This document shows positions 10,305 to 19,724 of a stretch of DNA of 64,000 nt, piece after piece. Under the pieces are notes generated by a model. That model had not been told where the DNA came from. It saw nothing but the letters and a program-made list of their open reading frames with translations, and searched no databases. The position numbers and the translations under genes are program-made. The stretch's first letter is position 1, and the number at the start of each line of letters is the position of its first letter. Origin of the DNA: Odontocerum albicorne (Eukaryota > Arthropoda > Insecta > Trichoptera > Odontoceridae); the NCBI GenBank assembly GCA_949825065.1, contig OX463856.1, forward strand, positions 13,887,238 to 13,951,237. The letters are read 5' to 3'.

Positions 10305-11100
10305 CCAGGTCTGTAAATATGAAACCGGAATTTACTCATAGATGGCTCTAGTTGTCAATGTAGTGACTGTCAAACCACGTCATTGGTGCCTTTTTCTTGT
10401 GTTTACATTTGTCAAAGACTTTTAACTCACAACGATACAAGTTTAATACAACTACATATGTTTTCATAGCGTTGAACATGTCTGTTTTTGTGCCTGAAAA
10501 CTACGATTTGCAGACAGCATTGATTTTCTGTTACCATTTGAAGAAAACTTCTGGAAAATCGCATCGATTGCTTATTGAACCTTACGGTGAGCATGCTTTT
10601 GGTAAATCACAATGCTTTGAGTGGTTTAAAAAAAATCAAAAGTGGTGATTTTGACGTGAGAAACGAAGAACGTGGAAGACCACCGAGAAAGTTTGAAGAC
10701 GCCGAATTGCAAACATTGTTGGATGAGGATGACGCTCAAACGCAACAACAACTCGCGGATCAATTAAATGTGACACGAGAAGCCGTCACCATACGTTTGA
10801 AAGTCATGGGAAAGATCCAAAAGGTGGGAAAATGGGTTCCACATGAACTGAATGAAAGACAGCAGGAAAACCGAAAAACCACTTGCGAAATGCTGCTCGC
10901 CAGGTACAAAAGAAAATCATTTTTCCATCGAATTGTGACTGGCGATGAAAAATGGATATCACACATGGCAAGGCAAAAATACGCGCTTATGTCTAGCGCG
11001 TACGAGAATTGGTATGAGACGAACTCTCAAAACACACTGAAACCTAATTTTGTGTCTTTTTTAGGTATTATCGTAAATTGAACCTGAAACCCCCAGATGA
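10305..11100 (+). pseudogene. Mariner transposase pseudogene, C-terminal half missing
   Basis: A left end reading CCAGGTCTGTAAATATGAAA follows a TA and resembles Mos1-type mariner ends. The frame starts at ATG 10478 (MSVFVPENYDLQTALIF), with a helix-turn-helix region ending 'CFEWFKK'. One extra A in the A-run near 10628-10635 shifts the frame, and the protein continues as 'SGDFDVRNEERGRPPRKFED', then 'QQLADQLNVTREAV' (second HTH) and 'HRIVTGDEKWI', which holds the first catalytic Asp of DD34D. Shortly after, similarity is lost and the frame ends at 11081, so the second and third Asp are missing. No right inverted repeat is visible. It is inserted in a LINE family C copy. Confidence 0.85.
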
Positions 11101-11489
11101 AGGCCAGTTTTTTAACAACAAGGTGTCAGTTTTACTACTCGTAGTTACTATTAGATAATGAGTAAAGCTTTTTTCATATAAACGTATACACCCAGTGATT
11201 GTTGTTTTGAAATAACTTTAAAGATACAGATATCTCATTTCCGTTATGAATTAATCAACCCAACGTTGTTGTTATGAAAAAAGAGTCTGGATTGTTTTTT
11301 AGTACGTGAATATTAATCAAGTGTAGGAAATAATAATTTTATGGTATGCTTGTTTTCTTAATTTTGATAAATACCTCATAAATTTCTGAAAAAAAAGGTT
11401 TTGGAAAAAAAAGATGTATTCTGTTTATGGTTTTAGTTAATTTTTACTTATTTCTTGGAATTGAAATAATATTTATTACACCTTAATTC
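11100..11489. other. AT-rich stretch, nothing recognised
   Basis: Contains the place where the mariner right end would be expected, but no inverted repeat matching the left end is seen. Confidence 0.4.
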
Positions 11490-11960
11490 AATACTATTTT
11501 ACCATAGGGTGTTTTACGTTTAATGATACTTCTTGAACCCAAGATAAAGATATATATGTACAAGCGAAACTTGGACGTAAAAAAAAGTGGTAAAAGTAAT
11601 ATAAATGTTGAAGAAATGAGACAATTTCTTAGAATGTGTGGATAAGAATGAAGGATGAAATAAGCAAATAGGAAATAAGGAAATAATGCGAATTCAAAGA
11701 ACATGCTGTGCCTAGGTTGAAGAAAAGCCACGGTCTCGTAGAAATAATGAATTATAAAAGTTTCTCAAAAATAATATTAATGAGTAGCACATGAGGCACA
11801 AGAATTCTGGGAAGATCTTGAAAAACTTGGCACAACCAAGGAAAGTGCAAAAATCCTTTATAATATGAGAGTATGCATGTGGTAAAAGATTTGTTCTAGG
11901 ATAGAAAGAAGTATATATTTGTTCTCTTATCCTACCCCAATGGAAATATGGCGTGATGGG
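11490..11960 (+). pseudogene. LINE family C fragment
   Basis: The plus strand near 11560-11640 reads 'KRETWT' and 'NVEEMRQFLRMCG', the '(S)E(S)W ... MR-LR-ICG' block common downstream of RTE/jockey-type RT. It ends near a CCCCAATGG...GGCGTGATGGGG flank like other copies. Confidence 0.45.
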
Positions 11961-12117
11961 GACGATTACGACATTAACAACAGTAAAAAGGGTTAATTTA
12001 TCATGCAGAATAAAATTCGAACTTACGAGGAAATATTATTGATGAAAATAACAATTATAAAACCTAGTGAAATACTGTAATTGGTGACAATTCCATGGCG
12101 TACTATATTCAGCTAAC

Positions 12118-12235
12118 GGCCGTGGTCTAACTGTTAGCATTCATGCTCAGCCATCGAGCGCTCAAGATTCGATTCTTGGCGGAATTACTTCAAGACTGGT
12201 TTTACTCTTAGACATATTAACACTTGAATTAATTT
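12118..12235 (+). mobile_element. tRNA-derived SINE, second subfamily
   Basis: A tRNA-like head (CCGTGGTCTAACTGTTAGCA, then CAAGATTCGATTCTTGGCGG as box B) is followed by a body 'ACTTCAAGACTGGTTTTACTC' and 'TTAACACTTGAATT'. The same body follows the head at 48463-48600. Confidence 0.65.
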
Positions 12236-12334
12236 TTTGTAATTTTTATATTATTTATGATAATAACTTACCTAAAAGCTTTTATATGAGGTAAAAATAG
12301 CGCTTTGTAAAAGGCTAAAAATTTTATTAAAAAT

Positions 12335-12545
12335 CTGCAGATCATCTTGGAACTTTTATTTCCTTGCCATTAGCAATGTGGGTTTGATTTGTCAAGACCG
12401 TGTATTTGCAGAAGTGCATCAGCTTGCATACAATAAACCAATGCCGATACAGGCGTCTTCCATCCAGACAATATGTTATAAGAAAATCATTCTTGATCAC
12501 GAGGGATGGCCTATCGTATAATATCGCGTACAATATAATTTAGCC
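12335..12545 (-). repeat. Dispersed repeat Y, copy 1
   Basis: Similar over most of its length to 49605-49815. On the minus strand both keep blocks such as 'TATTGGTTTAT-GT-TGCAA' and 'TTCCAAGA(C/T)'. Open frames on the minus strand share a 'HWFIVC/YWFIVC' and 'VPR' pattern, so the family may derive from a coding exon or a transposon ORF. I do not recognise the protein. Confidence 0.55.
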
Positions 12546-12549
12546 TCGA

Positions 12550-13555
12550 TTGTATAGATATATTGACTTCAAGTCTGAATTGGCAAACTTTCGAAAGTAT
12601 TCCACCATAGTACTATACAATGACTTAGACAGATTTTCTTAAATAGTGTGGTCATAAAGTCGTTAAATGCTAATAAATAAAAGATGTTATTAAATATTTT
12701 TTGAATGTCTGACTATGTTAAAGAAACCATTTAACACACGTATATAAAAACACAAGTAAATTATTACCTTTCCGTTATAAGCACAGGCTCCCGAAGTTTC
12801 ATATGTTGTCTGACTAGTCAACCTACAGTATTAGCTGGGAGAACCAAGGTCTGAGTGAATGTAATGGAATGCAAGTGGCCTGAACGAGTGGACATGTACT
12901 TGCTAAATAATTAGTTGTAAGAATTGTTATCTAGTTATAAGTTATATGTACGTATGTACTTTTTCTTATAAATTATATACGAGTATTAAGATTATTAAAA
13001 ATTAAATTACATGTAGGAAATTAAAATTAAGTGAGATCATAGTTATAATACATAAATAAGATAAGTTCTTAACATGTTAATTTGTTTAAAGATTTAGCTT
13101 TTGGCAAATTTTTGTACTATATATGACTTTATTATATACAACAAAACAAGTAAATATTTTTTTCTCTTAATTTAATAAGTTTTATGATTTAATTTTAATT
13201 AACGAATACCAGCCAAAATTTAATTCGTATTTTTTCTAACAAAGATACGAACACATGAAGATTTTAATTGAAAAAAACAGTCAAAGAATAATCCCAAGAG
13301 AAGACATTTACGAATATTATATTTTTTGCGGAATCTTCTCATAATGTATTTCTTTCATTTTAATAAATGGAGAATAAACTTCCCTCTTGCTAATTAATTA
13401 TGTCTTTCTTGACGTTTTAAGTTTCCATTTTTCTCGAATTATATTTTTTTTAAGTTTAAAAATAAAGAACCTTTGTCAAAAATTACTTATGTAGAAAAGC
13501 CCACGTTTAACACAAAATTTAATATTATACATAACAATAAAAATCTAAAAAGAAT
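12550..13555. other. AT-rich stretch, nothing recognised
   Basis: No gene or element recognised. A slightly GC-richer patch lies near 12780-12900. Confidence 0.5.
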
Positions 13556-13557
13556 TA

Positions 13558-14066
13558 ATATTTTAAGTGTATAAGATTACGAATGCCCCTTCATCTATTA
13601 TGGTGTTCGGAAAGTGATTATGCTCGTAAGCCGTAGTATTTTAAATCTATAAGACGACGAATGCCCCTTCATCTATTATGTTGTTCGGAAGGTGATTATG
13701 CTCGTAAGCCATATTATTTTAAGTTATAAGACTACGAATGCCCCTTCATCTATTCTGTTGTTCGGAAAGTGATTATGCTCGTAAGCCATAGTATTTTAAA
13801 TGTATAAGACTACGAATGCCCCTTCATCTATTATGTTGTTCGCAAAGTGATAATGCTCGTAAGCCATAGTATTTTATGTGTATAAGACAACGAATGCCCC
13901 TTCATCTATTATGTTGTTCGAAAAGTGATTATGCTCGTAAGCAGAGTATTTTAAGTGTATAAGACTACGAATGCCCCTTCATCTATTATGTTATTCGGAA
14001 AGTGATTATGCTTATAAGCCCTAGTATTTTAAGTATATGGGACTACAAATGCCCATTCATCTATTC
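13558..14066. repeat. 78-bp satellite array, left part
   Basis: Seven units of 77-78 bp. The block GAATGCCCCTTCATCTATTA recurs at 13581, 13659, 13736, 13814, 13892, 13969 and 14047, always followed by 'GTTCGGAAAGTGATTATG' and 'CTCGTAAGCC'. The seventh unit breaks at ATTC (14063-14066), where the LTR retrotransposon is inserted. The unit resumes at 25206. Confidence 0.95.
14063..14066. other. Target-site duplication (left) of the LTR retrotransposon
   Basis: ATTC immediately before the 5' LTR, repeated at 25206-25209. The neighbouring satellite units contain a single CTATTCTGTTG or CTATTATGTTG here, so the duplication is directly visible against the array consensus. Confidence 0.9.
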
Positions 14067-14923
14067 TGTTAGGACTATATTTGTTAAATTGCATACTTCA
14101 CGTCCTCGAAATTGTTAATTCGCGACATATCATAATTTATGAAACTTGTGGTGTCGAGACCATGTGCTTGCCTTGAAAACAGGAAGATTAAAATATTATG
14201 AAATACTTGAATATTTTAAAATACTAAAGACAATAAAATAAGGGTAACTACCCTTGCAGTCAGGTACATTTTTATTCAATGACAACATTGTCACGGGCGA
14301 CTTTGGTCGAGATTGGCAGCACTGTTTCTTTGTATTTCCTTGCCAAGGGGAAGCCGGCGCTAGCTGGCTCCTCCTATTCCGTGCAGAACGTGGTGAGGTT
14401 CAGACGTGGGTCCGACGCTGCTCTTCCTCATATATCACAGAACTCCAGGACGCCATCTTGATTACGGGTGAATATTATTCCTCCTATTTTGAATGTGGAT
14501 TTCATCGCCACGCTAAATACCCACCGAGTAAAAATAATTTCAAATTGTTATTGAAATCTTCCTTGCCAAATACAACACATTTCTTCTTGCCAGTTTTAAA
14601 CTTTTTTTTCTCGACATTCGTCGAGTTTTTTTTATATATCCTTTTTTTCTTTTTTTCTTTTTTTTTACAATATAATAAACTGTTTCATTCCAAATCATAC
14701 TTGTTTAATTGTGTCGCCTGTCCCTGCGAGAGTTGAAAGAGAGTTATTCAGAGTTAAGGAACCCAACGAATCCCTGAGATCTAGAAGTACTTGTCTCATA
14801 AGAAGCCGGCGGAGCTGCCCGGAATATGTGACACCTCATATGTTGGTAATGTTTTATAACTAATATATGTATTTTTTTTTGTGTACAACCTAATATTGTT
14901 TTAAATAGGAAAGAGGTGTGACA
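14067..14923 (+). repeat. 5' LTR (857 bp)
   Basis: Begins TGTTAGGACTATATTTGTTA and ends GAAAGAGGTGTGACA, i.e. TG...CA. It contains AATAAA-type signals (14231 and 14671) and a perfect hairpin CTCGAC-ATTC-GTCGAG (14610-14625) embedded in T-runs. The 160-codon open frame 14254-14736 inside the LTR, repeated in the 3' LTR, starts at a non-ATG codon and has no recognisable domain; I regard it as incidental. Confidence 0.97.
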
Positions 14924-14927
14924 TAAT

Positions 14928-14945
14928 TGGCCCCCAAACGCGGGG
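14928..14945 (+). promoter_or_regulatory. Candidate primer binding site
   Basis: TGGCCCCCAAACGCGGGG starts 4 nt after the LTR. The leading TGG is what complementarity to a tRNA 3' CCA requires, and the overall shape resembles the TTGGCGCCCAACGTGGGG sites of other LTR elements. The primer tRNA is not identified. Confidence 0.6.
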
Positions 14946-15422
14946 CATACTTTGTATCTCTGATCTCTCGTTGGACAAGGTTTTTATTTATAATTTGTTT
15001 TGCGTGTTTTAAATAATAATTTATTTTCAGGAAAGTGTTTTATATGTATTTTTTGTGTACGACCGTTTGTTTTCTCTATTTTGTTCCCACGTGTTGCGGG
15101 CTCCGGTTTGGTAAAGAGCCGTTTTCGAGTTTTTTCATTATTTGAATTATGAATAGAATTTTAGTTAATCGAAGGAAGAAAAAGAATAGATTTTCTAGTT
15201 AACTTTCTCTAAATATTTCATTGTAAAGAGTTGTGTTCCTTATTAAACTCGATTTAAAAGTTAGGGTGTTCAGAAATTTGTACCACGCTTCAGAGAGAAG
15301 TCTTTGTTTGTTTAACATATCGTTTGAATTAGAAGTGTTGTTTTTGTTAGTGGGGTCTGATATCGCGTTTTTTTTCTTCTTTTTGGGCCTTGTTTATTGT
15401 TTTAATTTTTTTGTTGTTGGCC

Positions 15423-16535
15423 ATGGATCCAATTAGGGACGTAATGAAGTCGACCAAGGCTAGATTGATAGGGGAATTACTTGAGCGCGGACTCTCCCCC
15501 AGTAATAATTTTTACAAATTGCGTCGTCAGGCCAGTCTATACAATAAAGGTCTCACTCCATCATCATCGAGGGAGGTGGCCTTACCCCCTAGAACTCGAC
15601 CATATTTAAACCTTTCTAAAGCTCCGGAGTTATTTGAGAGGGCGGATAATGGGGATAACGCTTCGGGAGCTCTGGCACCGATGCCTTTGACAAATTCATC
15701 TCCGTATACTGAGGTTGGGATTTCCCGTTCTCATGTTCCACTTCCGTCGCCACAATGGAATATAAACTTCTCGTGTTGGCCAATTGATCCATATACCGGA
15801 ACGGGTTGTATAAGGGAATTTTTGTTACGAATGGAAGAATTAGCTTGTGCCAGAGGTGTTCACCTAAACGCGCTTCCGGCGGTCTTACCAGAGTTTTTAC
15901 GTAAGGGAGCATTAACCTTCTTTAGGAGCAAGGTTAAGATATTTAAAGATTGGAACACAGTAACGAAACTTTTCTTAGAAAAGTATGAGTCGGAAGACTT
16001 TATGACTCAGCGCAGGATGGATATTTGGGCCTCCATACAAAAACCGGGCGAATCATCTACGGATTTTGTTTCGAGAATCCAGAACTTGAATCAGTCTTTG
16101 GAACCGCCTCTCACTGACAAGGATTTATTACAAGTATTTAGACGCGGCCTACATCATAGGTACTGTTCAGTCCTTGTCAGCTCGCAACCGTCTTCGGTTG
16201 ACCAGTTGGAAAAATTGTGCCTGGCCTTCGACCTAATGAACAGGGACGAGGGAAGGTCCCCTCGTTCCGCCCCCCTTTTCTCAAGAATGGGTGCTCGATT
16301 GTCACCGGTATCTTACACCTCAAATGCTGAGGAACCATTACCAAAGAGGTGTTATTCGTGTCGGCTTCCTAATCACATCGCGCGTAATTGCCCCAGCCGG
16401 CCACGTTTTAGGAAGGGACCTGTACGGACGGCTACCAACCTTTGGAAGGCCAGAGCCGTACCCTCTCGACAGTTGGCTTTGTTACCGGATTTGTCAAGAC
16501 CGCCCCCGTCTATTAACGCTCCAAAAAACCGGTAG
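15423..16535 (+). CDS. gag: Gag polyprotein (370 aa)
   Basis: I choose ATG 15423 because it sits in GCCATGG, a strong translation-start context; the longer open frame upstream would add a hydrophobic stretch. Residues about 140-270 have the pattern of the retrotransposon gag domain (for example 'FKDWNTVTKLFLEKY', 'DFVSRIQNLNQSL', 'FRRGLHHRY'). One CCHC zinc knuckle, C-x2-C-x4-H-x4-C, spans residues 310-323 (CYSCRLPNHIARNC) and should bind RNA during packaging; the tail after it is basic. Gag ends at TAG 16533-16535, just past the slippery site that feeds ribosomes into pol. Codon use is markedly GC-richer than the surrounding DNA. Confidence 0.93.
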   Translation: MDPIRDVMKSTKARLIGELLERGLSPSNNFYKLRRQASLYNKGLTPSSSREVALPPRTRPYLNLSKAPELFERADNGDNASGALAPMPLTNSSPYTEVGISRSHVPLPSPQWNINFSCWPIDPYTGTGCIREFLLRMEELACARGVHLNALPAVLPEFLRKGALTFFRSKVKIFKDWNTVTKLFLEKYESEDFMTQRRMDIWASIQKPGESSTDFVSRIQNLNQSLEPPLTDKDLLQVFRRGLHHRYCSVLVSSQPSSVDQLEKLCLAFDLMNRDEGRSPRSAPLFSRMGARLSPVSYTSNAEEPLPKRCYSCRLPNHIARNCPSRPRFRKGPVRTATNLWKARAVPSRQLALLPDLSRPPPSINAPKNR

Positions 16536-19500
16536 GGCACCAACCCGATTCAGTTACGTCGGATTTCCCGGGTTGGTCGCATCAGTCAGCTTCAAAAGAA
16601 TCGTTCCCTTTCGTAAATTTTGTAGAGATTACTAATGCTAGGGACGAGCGACCCTACCTTCACTGTTATATTCAAGAATTGCCATTTAGGGCTTTGCTTG
16701 ACTCAGGCGCGTCGGTTAACGTAATTGGTGGAGAACTTTTTAAAAAATTTGAAAGTCAGTATTGTCCGTCTCTACTTCGCGAGGGAATCGTGCATACGGC
16801 GGGTGGCCAGGAGCACCGTGTGCTGGGTTCTGTACAGTTACCTTTATGTTACGATGACCAGACCGTTTGGGCGGATTTCCTAATAGTTCCTTCTTTGGAG
16901 GAGTGCCTGATTTTGGGTACCCCTTTCTTAAAGCACTCGGGCCTTACCCCGAATCTCTTTCCTTCTTCTAGTATAGAAAAATTATCTTTGAGACCCGTTG
17001 TGTCCGAAATAGGAATTAAGTCTTTTAAGCCTTCATGCTTGACATCGGCTGCAGATTTGTCTATTGAACAGAATCTGCAGTTGAACCTTTTGATTGCGGA
17101 CTTCAATAGTGTCGCATTTGAAAGGGTGGGACTGGGTCGTACCACGTTAGTCAATCACGTTATCGATACAGGCAGTCATTCACCCGTAAAACAGAGAACT
17201 TACCCTCTGTCGCATATCCGCCGACGACAGATGATTTCCGAGCTAGACGAAATGCTCGAATTAGGAGTGGTTGAGCCGTCGCGCAGCGCCTGGTTAAATA
17301 ATGCGTTTATCGTTCCGAAAAAGGACGGTTCAGCTCGATTCGTGTTGAACCCGCGTAAATTGAACTCCATTACGAATTCAGATTCGTACCGTTTGCCAAA
17401 TATTAATAGAATTTTAGACAATTTACGGGATACCCGATATCTCTCCGCGTTGGATTTAAGTCACGGATTCTGGCAGATGCCGTTGAACCCAGACTCTAAG
17501 TGCAAGACCGCGTTTTTCGTAGAAGGCCGGGGTCAGTACCAATTTGTGGTCACCCCATTTGGTCTAAAAAATATTCCTGCCGAAATGCAGAGGCTGATGG
17601 ATAAACTGTTTGCCGATCAGGGCGATCATGTATTTTGCTACCTGGATGACATCTTAATCTGCAGCGCAGATTTCGATTCACACATCGCCACCTTACGTTT
17701 GGTGTTGCGCCGGTTGAAGGAGGCCAATCTTACTATAAAATTGGCCAAGTCGGAATTTTGCAAGTCAAGCCTTAGGTACTTGGGACATATAGTGGACCGC
17801 GAAGGGTTGAGAACGGACCCTGAAAAGATTAAGGTGATGAAGGAATTCCCTAGGCCACGGAGTGTAAAGGAAGTGAAAAGCTTCCTCGGTTTGTGTTCAT
17901 ATTACCGCCGATTTATAAAAGATTTTTCTAAGATCGCTGCGCCCCTCTGTCGCTTGACTAGTATCAAACTTAAGGGCTCTAAGTTCCAGTGGGAATCGAC
18001 CGCTGAAGAATCATTCGTCCTCCTCAAGCGTGCCATGATTACGTCTCCCGTTCTGAAGCCACCGGATTATACGGTGCCATATATACTCACCTGCGACGCG
18101 AGCGGAATAAGCATCGGTAGCTTTCTTTCACAATCCATGCCGGGTGGTGTTGAACATGCCATAGCTTATTTTTCACGAAAGCTTTCCCCGGCGGAAAGGC
18201 TTTATAGTACCACCGAGCGCGAACTCCTGGCCATCGTGGACTCAGTCCATCATTTCCGTAGTTATCTAGACGGAACCAGGTTTACGATTCAGAGCGATCA
18301 CGGATGCTTAAAATATCTGGACCATCTGTCTTCACCGAGCGGCCGATTAGCCCGTTGGGCTTGTAGACTGTCTCAATATAATTTCGATTTCGTTTATAAA
18401 AAGGGTTGCGAGAATCGCTTGGCCGACGCCCTCAGCCGAATCGAGGTATCCGCGGTGAGCTTTTCCCCTCCGTTCGAGCACGTAACCGACGAATGGTATT
18501 TACGGACCCTAAGAGAGTGCGAGAAGGATCCACGGTCGCGGCCAAACTTTAAAGTAGTAAAGGGACATCTATTGCGGTTGTGTTGTTCCTCTCACGACCC
18601 TGTCCGCAACCAGGGAGAACGAGATTGGAGGGTCGTGGTACCCCAGGATGCGTTGGTCCCCTTGATCGATGATATACATTCGAACCTGTGTCACCCGGGT
18701 GTTAGGAAGACTATGGAAATTATTACTCGGACGTATTTTGCTAACAAATTATCTGAGGCAGTAACTCATTTTATATCGCGGTGCGAAACGTGCAAGGCCT
18801 ATAAACATAACACACAGGGCCCATGTGGCCTTATGAGTGAGCCCAAGCAAGCATCCCGGCCCATGCAGTCCTTGAGTATGGACCTCGTTGGCCCCTTGCC
18901 TTTGTCTAGGAAACGGAACTCTCATATTTTAACGGTAGTTGATAACTTTAGTAAGTATGTATGGGCTTTTCCCTTGAGAGTGGCCACGTCTAAGGCTATA
19001 ATTCGGTGTTTGGAAGCGTCAATATTTCTCCCGTGTTCGGTGCCACGTACCATCGTAATGGATAATGGTAAGCAGTTCATATCGAAGGAATTCAGAGGAT
19101 TCCTGGAATCCTATGGGATACGAGACCTCTTTTACAACGCGTATTATCACCCGCAAAACAATACCAGCGAGAGATATAATTCTTCAATTCTGACGTGTCT
19201 ATCCATTTTGGTACAGGACAATCAACGAGATTGGTGCGAATTCTTAGGGAAGATCTGTTCCTGTTTAAACAATACTGTGAGCATAGCCACCGGTAGCACC
19301 CCTTTTTATCTGTTTCACGGATTCCATCCGGTTCCCCATGCTTCGTTCCACGACCAACTGGATTCGAATCAGATTGTCTCTTCCACGAGATCTCCTAATT
19401 ATCTCCAAGGGTTAAATAGAATGGAAAAATTGTACGAGACCGTCACTGCTAAACTATTGACTGGGTTTAAGCGTAGCGCAGCTAGGTATAACCTACGCCG

Positions 19501-19714
19501 TAGAGAGAGACGTCTGTCCGTTGGACAGGTGGTATGGAGGAAGTCCTTTAAACAGTCAAATGCAGGTCGTTACTTCAGCGCCAAGCTGGCACCGAGATTT
19601 ATAAAGAGTGTAGTTAGCAAGAAAATCTCCAATTCGGTTTACGAGCTGTCGGAGCTTAGTGGAAAAGTGGTAGGGAGATATCACGTGAAGGACATTGCAA
19701 AGGTTGACCAATGA
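16517..19714 (+). CDS. pol: Pol polyprotein: protease, RT, RNase H, integrase (about 1060 aa)
   Basis: The frame opens after TAA 16514-16516 and is entered by -1 frameshifting near 16529, not by its own ATG. Counting from 16517, the aspartic protease has LLDSGA with the catalytic Asp at 62. The RT runs roughly 205-400 with 'SALDLSHGFWQMPL' (motif A), 'TPFGLKN' and the YLDD box at 375-378. RNase H begins 'TCDASG' with Asp 527 and continues with 'STTERELLAIV' and 'QSDHGCL'. The integrase has an HHCC zinc finger (HSNLCH ... CETC) near 720-760 and catalytic D789, D849 and E885, exactly 35 residues between the last two. A C-terminal basic domain ends at TGA 19712-19714. No frame disruption is seen. 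Confidence 0.95.
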   Translation, partial: RSKKPVGHQPDSVTSDFPGWSHQSASKESFPFVNFVEITNARDERPYLHCYIQELPFRALLDSGASVNVIGGELFKKFESQYCPSLLREGIVHTAGGQEHRVLGSVQLPLCYDDQTVWADFLIVPSLEECLILGTPFLKHSGLTPNLFPSSSIEKLSLRPVVSEIGIKSFKPSCLTSAADLSIEQNLQLNLLIADFNSVAFERVGLGRTTLVNHVIDTGSHSPVKQRTYPLSHIRRRQMISELDEMLELGVVEPSRSAWLNNAFIVPKKDGSARFVLNPRKLNSITNSDSYRLPNINRILDNLRDTRYLSALDLSHGFWQMPLNPDSKCKTAFFVEGRGQYQFVVTPFGLKNIPAEMQRLMDKLFADQGDHVFCYLDDILICSADFDSHIATLRLVLRRLKEANLTIKLAKSEFCKSSLRYLGHIVDREGLRTDPEKIKVMKEFPRPRSVKEVKSFLGLCSYYRRFIKDFSKIAAPLCRLTSIKLKGSKFQWESTAEESFVLLKRAMITSPVLKPPDYTVPYILTCDASGISIGSFLSQSMPGGVEHAIAYFSRKLSPAERLYSTTERELLAIVDSVHHFRSYLDGTRFTIQSDHGCLKYLDHLSSPSGRLARWACRLSQYNFDFVYKKGCENRLADALSRIEVSAVSFSPPFEHVTDEWYLRTLRECEKDPRSRPNFKVVKGHLLRLCCSSHDPVRNQGERDWRVVVPQDALVPLIDDIHSNLCHPGVRKTMEIITRTYFANKLSEAVTHFISRCETCKAYKHNTQGPCGLMSEPKQASRPMQSLSMDLVGPLPLSRKRNSHILTVVDNFSKYVWAFPLRVATSKAIIRCLEASIFLPCSVPRTIVMDNGKQFISKEFRGFLESYGIRDLFYNAYYHPQNNTSERYNSSILTCLSILVQDNQRDWCEFLGKICSCLNNTVSIATGSTPFYLFHGFHPVPHASFHDQLDSNQIVSSTRSPNYLQGLNRMEKLYETVTAKLLTGFKRSAARYNLRRRERRLSVGQVVWRKSFKQSNAGRYFSAKLAPRFIKSVVSKKISNSVYELSELSGKVVGRYHVKDIAKVDQ
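16523..16577 (+). promoter_or_regulatory. -1 ribosomal frameshift signal between gag and pol
   Basis: The heptamer A AAA AAC (16523-16529) lies in the gag frame as ..A AAA AAC, the X XXY YYZ form used by MMTV gag-pro among others. The gag stop follows two codons later. After a 9-nt spacer, ACCAACCCG (16539-16547) pairs perfectly with CGGGTTGGT (16569-16577) around a 21-nt loop, extendable by two GC pairs past a one-base bulge. The pol frame is open from 16517, so a -1 slip here joins Gag to Pol without another stop. Confidence 0.85.
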
Positions 19715-19724
19715 TAGTCTCGCG

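Noticed and set aside
14254..14736. 160-codon open frame in the 5' LTR, repeated at 24536-25018 in the 3' LTR
   Set aside because: Starts at a non-ATG codon, ends in T-rich low complexity and has no domain. Its repetition only reflects LTR identity.
16291..16635. 114-codon frame overlapping the gag end
   Set aside because: It is the +1 shadow of gag. The pol frame is the -1 frame, and no start context supports this one.
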